From: Fimbriimonas sp.
GTDB taxonomy: Bacteria; Armatimonadota; Fimbriimonadia; Fimbriimonadales; Fimbriimonadaceae
Direction: 5' to 3'
Length of the DNA stretch: 64,000 bases
Assembly: GCA_031292555.1 (NCBI GenBank)
Contig: JARLGV010000104.1
Location: 1 to 64,000 of the forward strand
The notes below the pieces were generated by a model, which was not told the DNA's origin, made no database searches, and saw only the letters and a list, made by a program, of their open reading frames with translations. Each line of letters begins with the position of its first letter. Positions within the stretch are counted from its first letter, which is position 1. Of this stretch, positions 28,178-39,512 are shown one piece after another. The position numbers and the translations under genes are program-made.

Positions 28178-28909
28178 ATGGAGATTAGGATCGAACAGGC
28201 GGCATACCAGGACGTTTCGGCGCTCCGCGAACTGTACCGGCACGAAGCGAACTGCCAGATTATTCATGACTCTAGCATGTCCCGTTCCTTTACCCAGCCT
28301 TACCTGATCGCGGTCAACGGCCGCTTGGCTGGATACGGGGCGGTATTTCACAAACACTATCCGGGGCGAGCAATGGAGTTCTATACTTTTCCCGAATTTC
28401 GCCCCCATGCATCGGCGATGTTCCGAGAGTTGATCTCTGTCGGCAGGGCAACCGAAATCGAGGCGCAGTCAAATATGCCGCTTGCCCTCTCCATGCTGCT
28501 CGAATTTGGCAAGAACGTGCGCGTCGAAAGCATTCTCTTTCACGATGGACTGACGACTTCGCTTGAAGCGCCGGGCGCAGTCTTTCGCGCGCGCGATTCC
28601 CAAGATCGAATCTCAAACGTCGGCGAACCGGAGGGCGATTACGTCGTCGCCGTCGATGGGAAAATCGCTTCTAATGGCGGCTATCTCTGCCACTACAACC
28701 CTCCCTACGGCGACATCTACATGGAGACTTCGGAGGAATTTCGCCGAATGGGATACGGAAGCTATTTCGTGCAGGAGCTCAAGAGGGTGTGCTATGAAGC
28801 GGGAAAGAAGCCGTCCGCACGATGCAATCCCGATAACCTTGCGTCTCGACGCACCCTCGAACGCGCCGGATTCCGTTGTGTCGGGCACCTCGTTGCTGCC
28901 GACGTTTGA
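28178..28909 (+). CDS. GNAT-family N-acetyltransferase
   Basis: 'DIYMETSEEFRRMGYGSYFVQELKRVCYEAGKKPSARCNPDNLASRRTLERAGFRCVGHLV'. Confidence 0.88.
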   Translation: MEIRIEQAAYQDVSALRELYRHEANCQIIHDSSMSRSFTQPYLIAVNGRLAGYGAVFHKHYPGRAMEFYTFPEFRPHASAMFRELISVGRATEIEAQSNMPLALSMLLEFGKNVRVESILFHDGLTTSLEAPGAVFRARDSQDRISNVGEPEGDYVVAVDGKIASNGGYLCHYNPPYGDIYMETSEEFRRMGYGSYFVQELKRVCYEAGKKPSARCNPDNLASRRTLERAGFRCVGHLVAADV

Positions 28910-29020
28910 TCGAGATTGGAAGGGCAACTGAGAGATCGGACTCAAGCGCCATGCGCATGCCAAACTCGAATGCCGATGGGATAGGCGCTTGGAAGCCCTT
29001 CGCCGATTCGTCGAGGAAGC

Positions 29021-29404
29021 CTAGGACGAATACATGTCTTCGTCCGGAATCCCGCCAATATCGTAAGGGAAGAAATCCTCCGTGGAAAGCGTTCTCGATA
29101 AAGTGCCAGCCTGAATCCGAAGAGACGGTACGGCCTGTACCGAGAATAGATCCCAACGCGATGGATCGAACTCGCCGATCGATTCGGACAGGGTTTCCGC
29201 TGGAATGGGCTCCGTTATGTGAGGCGGCTCTTCAAAGAGGTCGGCTCCGTGACTGCAGAGGATAAACCTCAGAAAGTCGGAGTTGGAAACGATCGTTTCC
29301 AGAATAACCGCGGCCAACAATTCCGGCCGACTTCGCATCGATTTTGCTTCTTCGAGAAGTAACCCTTCGACATTGGGGTTGACGTGAACAGGCAGCGTTG
29401 CCAT
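29021..29404 (-). CDS. Hypothetical protein
   Basis: 127 aa ORF without a competing good ORF; composition plausible, no family recognised. Confidence 0.4.
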   Translation of the reverse strand: MATLPVHVNPNVEGLLLEEAKSMRSRPELLAAVILETIVSNSDFLRFILCSHGADLFEEPPHITEPIPAETLSESIGEFDPSRWDLFSVQAVPSLRIQAGTLSRTLSTEDFFPYDIGGIPDEDMYSS

Positions 29405-29748
29405 ATCGACTTCATTGTACGTCCGCCGCCACGTTCCGTCAAATGATGCCCGCCGACTTCCGCAAGAAATGCTTCATTGAGCTGACCGCGTCCCGGCAGT
29501 TGTTCTTTCGAAGCCAACCGGTACGGATTGGGAAGGTCGATTCCAACTGGATCGCATCGAAACAAGGCTAGATGGATGAATGCGCATTTCGCTTGGGAAT
29601 CAAGGCAAGTCTTCCGCTTGGCGGTCGCCGCGAGCAGGCACGAAATATGTAAGGTGGAAGATCAGGGTAACCAATCTGCTCGGCTCGAAATGCATAGGGC
29701 GTTCTTCTGCGGCTCATGCCTGGTGATTGGCGGATTGCTCCGGAGAAG

Positions 29749-31200
29749 TTACTGATAGACCGTAAACTGGGTCGAGCCAAACTCGATGACGTCTCCCGGC
29801 TTGAGCGGCGAAGAGCCGGAAAACCGAACACCGTTGATTTTGGAACCGCCCGGGGTTCCCAGGTCGACCACTTCCAATCCCTGCGCCGACGAGACGAAGT
29901 CAGCGTGGTGGGGAGCTACATACGGGTCATTATAGAGACAAATCGCGTTCGTATTTTCCCGCCCAACTGTGTACCGCCCTACGGGCATGTGGACCGGCTG
30001 GCCATATGCATCGACGAGAACTCTCGCGTGCTGTTGGGGCGACACGTATAGCGGCTGGGCTTGTTGCGATGGCTGAGCGATCATCATGCCGGGAACAGGC
30101 TGAACGGGCTGGGGCGGTTGGGGCGAGAATGGCGTGGCGATCGGTTGGGCAGCCAGCGGCACGTATGGCGTCGTCAACAGCTGGCCTTGAGGCGCGACAA
30201 TCGGCCCTTGGACGATCGGTGCCGAGCTCGGGATACTCGATGCCGGTTGACCAACCGGCACCGTACGGTAGAAGCCACCCCCCGTCGTGAATACGAGTTG
30301 GGCGCCGCCGATCGAAATGGTGTCACCCGACTGAAGCGGCGCGTGGCTGACCGGCTGACCATTGACCAGAGTGTTGGTCTTCGCTTCGATATGAAAACGG
30401 CTCGCGCTTCGCACGATTACGGCATGGATCGGCTCGACGCCGGAAACCCCAAACAGAGGGATCTCACAACCCTCGGCCGAGCCGATTCGGTTCACCGGGT
30501 AGTCGAGGCTCCAGTCGCGAAACTCGTTTCTGCCGTGCATCAGCCGAATACTTGCCAGTCGGACCCACTCGTCGGCGACAAGGATCGTGAGTCCGAGGGC
30601 CACGCCGATCGCGATCTCCATCATGCGCCATACCGGGATCTGCGACTGCATCGCGTTTGACGCCGAGGGGTCTACGGCGCTCATCGTTCCTCCCGCCATC
30701 TGCACGCAGAACGACGCGACGATCGCCCACTTAACGGCAAAGATCGCGCGACGCACGCGCTCCGCGTTCAATCCGAGTGCCAAGGTGATGGCGAAGGCGA
30801 TTCCCAGTGGAACCAGGGTGCACCAGGCCAGCATCGCAAGTAGGCTTCCGAGTTCCTCGGACTGCCCGGAGGTAGCCAACCCAATGAGGTCGGCGGACGA
30901 GTCCGTCACGAAGTTGAAGATTCCGCCCAGTACCGCGCCGAATGCGCCTACCATGACTACGCGCGGGATGGATCGTCTTCCGATGGAGAGGGCGATGCAA
31001 AATGGACCGCAGATCAGAGCGCCAAAGGCGATCCGATTGATCTCGCCCCACATTGTGCCGTAGGTGAAGTGGGTTCTTGGATCCTCACGGGACAGCCCAT
31101 CCCAGGCGAGGGTGGCCTCGTACGGCTGCGCCAGCTTGAATGCGACGATCGCCGCAAGCAAACCGAGTATCGGCAATAGGATGACCTTTAATATGCGCAT
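29749..31200 (-). CDS. Multi-TM membrane protein with two C-terminal FHA domains
   Basis: 'RIGSAEGCEIPLFGVSGVEPIHAVIVRSASRFHIEAKTNTLVNGQPV' and 'YTVGRENTNAICLYNDPYVAPHHADFVSSAQGLEVVDLGTPGGSKINGVRF' FHA units joined by a Pro/Gln-rich linker. Confidence 0.9.
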   Translation of the reverse strand: MRILKVILLPILGLLAAIVAFKLAQPYEATLAWDGLSREDPRTHFTYGTMWGEINRIAFGALICGPFCIALSIGRRSIPRVVMVGAFGAVLGGIFNFVTDSSADLIGLATSGQSEELGSLLAMLAWCTLVPLGIAFAITLALGLNAERVRRAIFAVKWAIVASFCVQMAGGTMSAVDPSASNAMQSQIPVWRMMEIAIGVALGLTILVADEWVRLASIRLMHGRNEFRDWSLDYPVNRIGSAEGCEIPLFGVSGVEPIHAVIVRSASRFHIEAKTNTLVNGQPVSHAPLQSGDTISIGGAQLVFTTGGGFYRTVPVGQPASSIPSSAPIVQGPIVAPQGQLLTTPYVPLAAQPIATPFSPQPPQPVQPVPGMMIAQPSQQAQPLYVSPQQHARVLVDAYGQPVHMPVGRYTVGRENTNAICLYNDPYVAPHHADFVSSAQGLEVVDLGTPGGSKINGVRFSGSSPLKPGDVIEFGSTQFTVYQ

Positions 31201-31248
31201 CCGCTTCGACCATTGGGACGTTTCGAGCGACGCAAAAGTTTGCCGGAG

Positions 31249-32775
31249 CTATGCGAGCAAATCGTGTACGACATGCCCATGTACGTCTGTTAGGCGGAAA
31301 TCTCGCCCCTGGTAGTGGTAGGTCAACTTCGTATGATCGATTCCCAATTGGTTCAAGATCGTCGCCTGAAGATCGTGAACGTGAACCGCGCCCGGCGTAA
31401 GGTTGTCGACGCTCGGGTCGATCACCGCTCCGTCCTTGTCCACGATGTTGTAGCCGAAGTCGTCGGTTTGGCCATAGACGATGCCTGGCTTAACTCCCCC
31501 GCCTGCCATCCAGACTGTGAACGCCCGAGGGTGATGATCTCGCCCGTAGTTGTCCTTGGTTAATGGTCCTTGGCAGTAAACGGTGCGTCCGAACTCGCCT
31601 GCCCAGATAACCAGCGTTTCATCAAGTAGCCCAGTCCGCTTTAGGTCCTTTATAAGAGCTGCGCATCCTTGGTCAACATCCTTAGTCTGGCTGGGGAGAT
31701 CGCCCGTCAAGTTTGAATGTAGGTCCCAACCGCGATGGAAAATCTGTATGAATCTCACTCCCCGTTGCACCATGCGCCGGGCAAGGAGGCAGTTGGCGGC
31801 AAACGTCCCCGGTTCGTGAGCATCGGTCCCGTAAAGCTCCATGGTCTCGGCTGACTCCTTCCTGAGGTCCATCAAGTCTGGAACACTGGCCTGCAGCCGA
31901 TATGCGAGTTCGTATTGCTTGATTCGTGCCGCAATCTCTGGGTCGCCAAACTCGCTCAGGCCTTGGTTGTTGAGCGCGTCAACACCGTCCAGCATCGTTC
32001 GCCGAGTCGATCGGTCCATCCCGTTCGGGTCGTTGAGATAGAGCACCGGGTCGCCTTGTGAACGCAAAGCGATGCCTTGGTACTCGCTTGGCAGGAATCC
32101 CGAGCCCCAAAGCCGCGGGTAAACCGCCTGGTTCGGCTTGTTGCTCGACACCTTGCTGTGCAATACGACATAGGTGGGCAGGTTCTCATTCATGCTTCCC
32201 AGGCCGTAGCTGAGCCATGCCCCCATGCTCGGCCTGCCGGGAAGTTGACTTCCGGTTTGAATGAACGTGGTTGCGGGATCGTGGTTGATCGCTTCCGTCC
32301 ACATCGATCGGACGACGCACAACTCCTTCACAACTTGCGACGTGTGGGGCAGCAACTCGCTAACCCATATGCCGTCGTCGTTGTTGGCTTGCTTCTGGAA
32401 TTTGTATCGGGATGGGGCAATCGGAAACCGGGTTTGACCGCTCGTCATCGTCGTGATCCGCTGGCCGCGGCGAATTCGGTCCGGCAGATCGGTGTTGAAA
32501 AGGTCGTTCAGCTTTGGTTTATAGTCCCAAAGGTCGAGTTGAGACGGCCCACCGCTCATGAACAGATAGATCACCTGCTTCGCCTTCGGAGCGAAATTCG
32601 GGAATCCCACCAAACCATGCCCTTTCTGCCCTTGGGCCGCCGCCAATTCGAGGACGGATCCAATGCCTCCAATAGTCAGAAGGCGGCTTAGGGCAGCCGT
32701 GCCGATGCCGAGAGTTGTCCTGCCGAACAACTGCCGGCGGGTCATCATCAGTTCTGCTTCGCGAATTGGGTCCAT
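31249..32775 (-). CDS. DUF1501 domain-containing protein
   Basis: '[22 protein letters not shown]...[24 protein letters not shown]...[20 protein letters not shown]...[21 protein letters not shown]'; start MDPIREAEL at 32775 next to the upstream stop. Confidence 0.93.
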   Translation of the reverse strand: MDPIREAELMMTRRQLFGRTTLGIGTAALSRLLTIGGIGSVLELAAAQGQKGHGLVGFPNFAPKAKQVIYLFMSGGPSQLDLWDYKPKLNDLFNTDLPDRIRRGQRITTMTSGQTRFPIAPSRYKFQKQANNDDGIWVSELLPHTSQVVKELCVVRSMWTEAINHDPATTFIQTGSQLPGRPSMGAWLSYGLGSMNENLPTYVVLHSKVSSNKPNQAVYPRLWGSGFLPSEYQGIALRSQGDPVLYLNDPNGMDRSTRRTMLDGVDALNNQGLSEFGDPEIAARIKQYELAYRLQASVPDLMDLRKESAETMELYGTDAHEPGTFAANCLLARRMVQRGVRFIQIFHRGWDLHSNLTGDLPSQTKDVDQGCAALIKDLKRTGLLDETLVIWAGEFGRTVYCQGPLTKDNYGRDHHPRAFTVWMAGGGVKPGIVYGQTDDFGYNIVDKDGAVIDPSVDNLTPGAVHVHDLQATILNQLGIDHTKLTYHYQGRDFRLTDVHGHVVHDLLA

Positions 32776-32777
32776 GG

Positions 32778-35702
32778 CTAGTGCTGGGTCAGAAACTCGT
32801 CGGTGTTCATCAAAGTCGAGCAGAGGAGCATCCAACTTGCCTGCTCCGATGGCGACAGGGTCGGGGATTGCGGTGAATCTCCCACTGCCAGCAGCTTCCT
32901 CGAATCAGAGGGATCGCTCTTGTACCGTGTTCGGAATTGTGACAGTTCGTGCTTGAGGACGTCCGTCTCTTTTGGCCTGGGCGCCCGACCCCAAGCTATC
33001 TGGCAGGCACGGATGAGCCTGTCGTCGTCGCCGCCTTTTGCTTGTAGCAGATGCTGTGCCATCAGGCGGCTGGCCTCTAGGAATTCAGGCTCGTTCATGG
33101 TCGTAAGTGCCTGCAATGGAGTGTTCGTCACCGCTCGGCGCACGGTGCACGTGTCACGTAACGGCGCGTCGAACGTAACCATAACGGGCGGAGGCGCGGT
33201 TCGTTTCCAAAAAAGATAGATGCTTCTTCGGTAAATCGACCGGTCCTTGTCGCGAACGTAAATGTGCGTTCCGCTAGCAGGATCCGAGGCGCCTTCCCAG
33301 AGTCCGCTGGGTTGATAAGGTTTGAATCCGTGTCCGCCCTGCTCAAGTTCGAGCAATCCGCCAGCCGCAAGCGCCTTGTCTCGAATGACCTCGGCATCCA
33401 AACGGAAACGCGGCCCGCGGCTGACGAGTCGGTTCTCCGGGTCCCTAAGCAGCTTGTCTCGGCTGATGCGAGAACTCTGACGGAACGTCGCCGAAGTCAC
33501 GATCAATCGATTGAGTTGTTTGACACTCCACCCGTTCCGTTCGAACGTTACGGCAAGATAGTCCAACAACTGCTGGTTGACCGGCCACTCGCCTTGACTG
33601 CCGAAGTCCTCCGAGGTCTTCACGATGCCAACGCCAAAATGCTGCTGCCAAACCCGGTTGACGAAAACTCTCGACACCAACGGATTCGAGGGTGAGACCA
33701 TCCAGTCTGCGAGACCAAGGCGATTTAGCGGGGCTCCCGCCGGCAATTGCCCAAGGGCAGCCGGCAGATGGCGGACCACCGGGTCTCCAATTTGATCGTA
33801 CTGACCTCGCTTCAGGATGAACGTTGGGCGCGGGTTCTCCATTTCCTGGGCGATTAGGGTCATCGGGATGGCGTTCTCAAGTTCGGCTTTCGACTTATCG
33901 AGCGCTCGATAACGCTGGGACGTGGGATTCGATGGGCCGAGGCGGAGGAATGTCGCGCAAAGCTCCCGTCGATTTTCGATGGCGGATGGTTCTGCTCGGT
34001 AGGAAGCGACGACTTTCTTGATTGCGGATACGTCCGGGTCGGCAAATCGGATGTTCAGTCCGTCGACGCTGATCCCGTTAATGACCTTGACGACCAATTG
34101 GTTATCGCCGGCATGGAAGTCGCCCGTGACCTTATCGATTCCCTGATCGACACCCCGGTTCACCTTGTTGGAGTGGATTAGCTTTCCGTTCAGCCAAACC
34201 CTAACCGCATCGTCACTGGATACGCCGAACTGCAGTCGCTTCGCTGTGCGAAAGCGAACAACTCCTCGTACGTAGACTGATGCGTTGTCAACACCCACCA
34301 GGTTCGCCTCATCCTTGCCGATCTCGAATTTCAGAGGCTTCCAGACCGCATCGCCAGTCTGTCCCGGCTCAGCCGGCTCCGGTTTGTCGAACGCCTCGTC
34401 GAAGCTTGCCGACCGATAGACCGGACTGATTTGCCAGGCGCTGGTCGTCGGCTCCTCGTCGCTACGCTGCCCAAGCCATGTCACGGCCTGTTTGGGATCG
34501 ACCTCATCTCGAAGTCGGTCGAGTTCCCTCTGCATGGAGGCGAGCCGGGCCTCTTGATCGGGGTATGGCGCCCGTACTACCGGTGGCGGAAGCAGGATGT
34601 TGTCGTCGAGAGGCTTGTCTTTCGTGCTATCGAAGAATGCGTACAGCCCGTAATAGTCCTTCTGCTTGATCGGGTCGTACTTATGGTCGTGGCACTTCGC
34701 GCAACCGAATGTTAGCCCCAAGAAGACGGTTGAAGTGGTGTCCACCCGGTCAAACGTGTTGCGAGCGAGAAACTCCTCAGGGATCGCTCCGCCTTCGTTC
34801 GAGGTCAGATTTGCACGCACATAGCCGGTTGCGACCAATTGCTCATTCGTAGGGTTTGGCAGCAAATCGCCTGCCAACTGGAACAGAGCGAACTTATTGA
34901 AGGGGAGGTCCCGGTTGAAGGCCCGAACCACCCAATCGCGGTATGGGTAGATTCCTCTTTCGTTGTCGAGTTGGAGTCCGTGCGTGTCGGCATAGCGAAC
35001 GGCATCCAGCCAATATCGCGCCTGGTTTTCTCCATAGGTCGTCTCGGTGAGAAGGCGGTCGACGAATCGTTCGTAGGCGCCAGGCTTTCGGTCGTTGCGG
35101 AATCTCGTTAGGTCTCTGCTTGTCGGAGCCAAGCCAGTTAGCGCTTGCGATGCGCGCATCGCAAGAGTGTCTCGATCAGCTTCCGGCTCCGGCTTGAGGC
35201 CCGCTTCGTCCAGCTTCGCCAGCACGAACCGGTCGATCGAATTCTTGCACCAATCTGGATGGCTGACCGTCGGCAGGGAAGGCATTGAGGGCGGTAAATA
35301 TGACCAGTGCTTCTCATATTGGGCGCCTTGGTGAATCCACGTGCGAACAAGCTCGATCTGTTCTGCCGTAAGTGGCTTGACTCCTGAATCCGCTGGCGGC
35401 ATCCGGAATGCCTCGCGTCGCTCGGAGACCCTCTCGATCATCTTGGATTGCTCAGGATGTCGCGGCACGATCGCCGACCCGTCATAGAGAGCTTTGGTGG
35501 CTCCCGCGAACGAATCGAGCCTCAAGCCTGCCGCCGCCTTGGAGACATCGGGCCCGTGGCACTTGAAGCACTTCTGGCCGATGATAGGCATGATGTCGCG
35601 ATCAAAGCTGACCCTCGGCGGGGGCTTCGGCGAAGGCGATTGAACGGCAACGTATCCTAAGAAGCCGTAGAGTGCGAGTGGGACGAGAATGGAGGGCTTC
35701 AT
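32778..35702 (-). CDS. DUF1549/DUF1553 protein with N-terminal planctomycete-type cytochrome c domain
   Basis: '[33 protein letters not shown]' (CxxCH), DUF1549 '[60 protein letters not shown]', DUF1553 '[35 protein letters not shown]'. Confidence 0.95.
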   Translation of the reverse strand: MKPSILVPLALYGFLGYVAVQSPSPKPPPRVSFDRDIMPIIGQKCFKCHGPDVSKAAAGLRLDSFAGATKALYDGSAIVPRHPEQSKMIERVSERREAFRMPPADSGVKPLTAEQIELVRTWIHQGAQYEKHWSYLPPSMPSLPTVSHPDWCKNSIDRFVLAKLDEAGLKPEPEADRDTLAMRASQALTGLAPTSRDLTRFRNDRKPGAYERFVDRLLTETTYGENQARYWLDAVRYADTHGLQLDNERGIYPYRDWVVRAFNRDLPFNKFALFQLAGDLLPNPTNEQLVATGYVRANLTSNEGGAIPEEFLARNTFDRVDTTSTVFLGLTFGCAKCHDHKYDPIKQKDYYGLYAFFDSTKDKPLDDNILLPPPVVRAPYPDQEARLASMQRELDRLRDEVDPKQAVTWLGQRSDEEPTTSAWQISPVYRSASFDEAFDKPEPAEPGQTGDAVWKPLKFEIGKDEANLVGVDNASVYVRGVVRFRTAKRLQFGVSSDDAVRVWLNGKLIHSNKVNRGVDQGIDKVTGDFHAGDNQLVVKVINGISVDGLNIRFADPDVSAIKKVVASYRAEPSAIENRRELCATFLRLGPSNPTSQRYRALDKSKAELENAIPMTLIAQEMENPRPTFILKRGQYDQIGDPVVRHLPAALGQLPAGAPLNRLGLADWMVSPSNPLVSRVFVNRVWQQHFGVGIVKTSEDFGSQGEWPVNQQLLDYLAVTFERNGWSVKQLNRLIVTSATFRQSSRISRDKLLRDPENRLVSRGPRFRLDAEVIRDKALAAGGLLELEQGGHGFKPYQPSGLWEGASDPASGTHIYVRDKDRSIYRRSIYLFWKRTAPPPVMVTFDAPLRDTCTVRRAVTNTPLQALTTMNEPEFLEASRLMAQHLLQAKGGDDDRLIRACQIAWGRAPRPKETDVLKHELSQFRTRYKSDPSDSRKLLAVGDSPQSPTLSPSEQASWMLLCSTLMNTDEFLTQH

Positions 35703-35773
35703 CGCTTCGAAGATGAACGGGACGGATCGAACCGCAAGTCATTGTACAGGAGACAGCGCCATCGGGCCGGAAG

Positions 35774-36919
35774 TTATCGGGTCTGGTCCAATAGCCTCCA
35801 GAATTCTCCAGGGTTCTTTGATATAGCATTTAGCGTGGCTTGCTCATCGAGTTCGGAGTTTCGACCGAGGCGTGCCGCTGCTCGAACCCGTAGAGATCGC
35901 CGGAAACCAGACGACATCACGCGGGGTTCGCTTTGCTTTGGAAACGATTTGAGGAAGTAGATCTCGGTGGTCTTTAGGTTCATCGACGAACTGCTCACTT
36001 CTAGCTCTGACGAGACTTGGGGAGTCGAAAGGAGAGGTGTTCCTGTATTTGCGGCTCGGGTCGGTAACGAATCAGACGCTTGATCCTCGTCTTCTTTGCC
36101 GGCAATTGCCAGAACGATCGCCGTGTTACGGGCCGGATGGACGACTCCAAGCGTGGGTTCGATCATCGACCAGCTTCCGTTGTCGCTCCAGTACTCGGTT
36201 AGCCATTGTTCCGCAAAGGCGCCGCGAACCCACGTGGGTAGATAAGCGACAGTTCGTGCAGCCACGCCTGCAGCTCGAAGGATCGCCGCACAGAGATTTG
36301 CGCGATTCAAGCTGTTTCCACCGCCGCTCAGTCCGGACGTGGCGTCCCACCCGTTAAGCGAGGAATCCAAGCTGGGCTTGTTCTTGGCAACCCACATGAC
36401 CGTCCTATGTACAAATTCGTCGGTGTCCGAATTGCCTTCCTTGAGGTGAATGGCCAAGGACTTGACCTTCGGGTCCGATGCCTGAACACATAGGGTGCTC
36501 CCGAGCCAAGGCTTGAATTGCCTGACCATGGTTCGAAGGACCGGCTCGGAAGGGAGAAGTACTTTGGCCGAGTATCCGACGACGGCGCCGTTTGCATCGG
36601 GTGCTACTTGGGCCTCGATGACTGAATTGAGGCCGTCCTTGCGATCCCTCCACGCCCATCCTTTGAGAGCATTGGCCGGCTGGCAAAATACGGCAAACGA
36701 CACCAACGTCTGGCCTGAGTAGTTCGATGGCGCAGGAAAGGTCACGATCCCCGCAACCCCTGGACGGCGCGAGTTGACGGGCAGTCGCATTATGAACTCA
36801 GAAAGTGTCGGACCATGGGTCGGGCGATGATAGAACTGGGGGTACACCGGTTCTTCTTTGGGCTCGCGATCGATCGTCTGCGGAACTTGAAAAATGCTCA
36901 GTAGGGCCAGCAGGACCAT
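35774..36919 (-). CDS. Secreted transglutaminase-like protein (paralog A) lacking catalytic Cys and His
   Basis: 'SGGGNSLNRANLCAAILRAAGVAARTVAYLPTWVRGAFAEQWLTEYWSDNGSWSMIEPTLG' aligns with paralog B at 40340-41482. Confidence 0.82.
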   Translation of the reverse strand: MVLLALLSIFQVPQTIDREPKEEPVYPQFYHRPTHGPTLSEFIMRLPVNSRRPGVAGIVTFPAPSNYSGQTLVSFAVFCQPANALKGWAWRDRKDGLNSVIEAQVAPDANGAVVGYSAKVLLPSEPVLRTMVRQFKPWLGSTLCVQASDPKVKSLAIHLKEGNSDTDEFVHRTVMWVAKNKPSLDSSLNGWDATSGLSGGGNSLNRANLCAAILRAAGVAARTVAYLPTWVRGAFAEQWLTEYWSDNGSWSMIEPTLGVVHPARNTAIVLAIAGKEDEDQASDSLPTRAANTGTPLLSTPQVSSELEVSSSSMNLKTTEIYFLKSFPKQSEPRVMSSGFRRSLRVRAAARLGRNSELDEQATLNAISKNPGEFWRLLDQTR

Positions 36920-37099
36920 GGTTCTCAGTATAGATCCCTAAACGCTGCCCGGCAGTTTCACTGGTCCGTAGGTGCTACCTGGGCGCGATTGGTCGCACGT
37001 AAGGCCCTTAGGCTCCTCAAGCGCATTGCGATCCGATAGAATGGACGGCATTGGAATCGCTGCATTCCGACATTTCCATCTTGTCTCGATTTGTGCTTC

Positions 37100-39481
37100 A
37101 TGAAATCCCACATGCCGTCCCACGCCGTTTCCGCACGACTCAGCGCCCTAGTTATCCTCGCCTTGTTGGGTAGCGCTGCCCCATCTCAAACCGCGGTCAC
37201 AACCTATCACAACGATATGGCTCGGACTGGCCTCAATCCGAACGAGCGAATATTGAATACAGCCAACGTCAATTCAAGCACGTTCGGCATGCTGTACAGT
37301 TTGCCCGTCGACGGTCAGGTTTACGCTCAGCCTCTGTATTTGCCGTCCGTCAGAATTCCAGGCAAGGGTATTCACAACGTGCTCTACGTTGCCACCGAGC
37401 ACAATTCAGTCTATGCATTCGACGCCGATAGCAACACTGGGCCGAACGCAAAGCCGCTCTGGCATGTGAACTTTGGACCCTCCGTGCCCAACTGGGATAC
37501 AGGTTCGGGAGACATTTACCCCGAGATTGGCATCACCAGCACTCCTGTTATCGGCCCAGCGACCTTCAACAACGTGAATCCGGTGCTGTTCGTTGTGTCA
37601 AAGGTCAAAACGGTCGACCAGAGCAACAATGCCGTCTACACGCAGAAGCTCCATGCCCTCGACACGACTTCGGGCGCGGAACGCTTAGGCGGCCCGGTCG
37701 TTGTTCAGGGTAGCGTGCCAGGCACAGGCGATGGGTCGGTAAACGGCACGGTGACCTTCAACTCGCTGATTCAGCAGAGTCGAGCCGCGTTACTTCTTGT
37801 GCCGCCTTCGACGAACATCGTACTTCCACCAGCGAAAGGACATGCGGCGGCCACGTCGGCAAACGGAACCCTGTACCTGACCTTCGCGTCGCACGGCGAC
37901 AACGGCCCCTATCACGGCTGGGTGATCGCCTATGACGCCGGAAACCTCAAGCAGCTTGGCATTCTCAACACGACTCCCAACGGCTTGACCGACCCAAGCG
38001 GTTATCCGATTGCCGCGGGCGGGATTTGGCAAAGCGGATCGGGCCCGGCGAGCGACGGAAAGAGCATCTTCTTCTCAACGGGTAACGGGAAGTTCGACCC
38101 TATAACCGGCTCGTATGGTGACTCGATTCTGCGGGTCCCCAATCGTGTCTTCAAAGTTGCCGATTACTTCACTCCATCCGATCAACTCAACCTCGACGAT
38201 TACGATGCCGATTTGGGCTCTGGCGGCGTCATGCTGCTGCCTCGGATAGTGGGCTCAAGCGCCCATCCCAACCTCCTGGTTCAGTCGGGAAAGGAGGGGA
38301 CGCTATATATGCTGGATCAGGCCAATCTAGGAAAGTACAACGTCAACGACGTAACCGTGCAGGAACTGGCCTACACGATGGGGGGAATCTGGGGCGCCCC
38401 TGCCTATTTCAACGGCAACGTCTATTACGGCCCCACCTACAGCAATGTGCTCGCATTCCCGGTCAAGAACGGCCAATTTACGACGGGCGCCGCTAATCAG
38501 GCAAGTCCGACATACTTCGCCTACCCCGGAGCAGGAATCAGCATCTCATCCAACGGCAATGCAAACGGCATCGTTTGGGCGATTCAGAGCGATGGATACA
38601 ACTCGGGCTACGCTGCGAACCTCTTTGCCTATGACGCCACGAATCTGGGATCTCTCCTGTATGGCACGACCGACACCAGCGGCCGCGACATCCTAGGTCC
38701 AGCGGTGAAGTTCGCCGTACCAACAGTTGCCGACGGACGAGTATTCGTGGGTGTCGACGGTTCGGTCGGCGTGTTCGGACTCGGTAAATGGGCGGCGACC
38801 CCGACGATCCTACCTGCCAGTGGCACATATCAGGGCGCGATTCAAGTCCAGTTGTCGGATGCGACACCGGGCGCCAAGATCTTCTACACGACCGACGGGT
38901 CGTTGCCGACACAGTCGTCGAACCTGTATACGGGGCCCTTTACGCTTACGGACAGCGCCAATCTGCAGGTCAAGGCATTTTCCTCTGGTCTTGGACAGAG
39001 TGGAATTGCCACTGGAACTTATCTCATTAATCCTGCGATAGGTGCCGGAACTGGCCTTACCGGCAACTATTACGATAACAGTCAGAATCCCGGGGGAACC
39101 CCAACCGTAAGCGAAACCGATCCGCAGGTCGACTTCGACTGGAACGGGAATCCGCCAGTGAACGGAGTTGCCGGTTCAAACTGGGCAGGCGAGTGGCTTG
39201 GTCAGATGCAAGCGGAAACGACCGCGACGTACACTCTCACTACGCTCTCCGACGACGGCGTACAGGTCTACATCAATGGGGTCAAAGTCATCGACGACTA
39301 CAATTACCACGCACCGGCCACGGACTTGGCAACGATCACGCTTCAGCGTGGCGTAAAGTACAACATTGACATCAAGTATTTCCAAGGCGGCGGCGGTTCT
39401 GTGTTGAAGCTGTACTGGTCCGCTCCGGGAATTCCGAAGACCATCGTGCCGACGAGTCAGCTCTTTCCGGTTTCGGGGTAG
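37100..39481 (+). CDS. Secreted PQQ-like beta-propeller protein with CHB_HEX_C and PA14 domains (paralog A)
   Basis: Signal peptide; propeller blocks 'VLYVATEHNSVYAFDADSN'; 'YTTDGSLPTQSSNLYTGPFTL' (CHB_HEX_C); 'TGNYYDN...YTLTTLSDDGVQVYINGVKVIDDYNYH...LKLYWSAPG' (PA14). Start taken at MKSHMPS. Confidence 0.85.
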   Translation: MKSHMPSHAVSARLSALVILALLGSAAPSQTAVTTYHNDMARTGLNPNERILNTANVNSSTFGMLYSLPVDGQVYAQPLYLPSVRIPGKGIHNVLYVATEHNSVYAFDADSNTGPNAKPLWHVNFGPSVPNWDTGSGDIYPEIGITSTPVIGPATFNNVNPVLFVVSKVKTVDQSNNAVYTQKLHALDTTSGAERLGGPVVVQGSVPGTGDGSVNGTVTFNSLIQQSRAALLLVPPSTNIVLPPAKGHAAATSANGTLYLTFASHGDNGPYHGWVIAYDAGNLKQLGILNTTPNGLTDPSGYPIAAGGIWQSGSGPASDGKSIFFSTGNGKFDPITGSYGDSILRVPNRVFKVADYFTPSDQLNLDDYDADLGSGGVMLLPRIVGSSAHPNLLVQSGKEGTLYMLDQANLGKYNVNDVTVQELAYTMGGIWGAPAYFNGNVYYGPTYSNVLAFPVKNGQFTTGAANQASPTYFAYPGAGISISSNGNANGIVWAIQSDGYNSGYAANLFAYDATNLGSLLYGTTDTSGRDILGPAVKFAVPTVADGRVFVGVDGSVGVFGLGKWAATPTILPASGTYQGAIQVQLSDATPGAKIFYTTDGSLPTQSSNLYTGPFTLTDSANLQVKAFSSGLGQSGIATGTYLINPAIGAGTGLTGNYYDNSQNPGGTPTVSETDPQVDFDWNGNPPVNGVAGSNWAGEWLGQMQAETTATYTLTTLSDDGVQVYINGVKVIDDYNYHAPATDLATITLQRGVKYNIDIKYFQGGGGSVLKLYWSAPGIPKTIVPTSQLFPVSG

Positions 39482-39512
39482 CTTTCTCGTCAGCCTTTCC
39501 TGATACCGAAGC

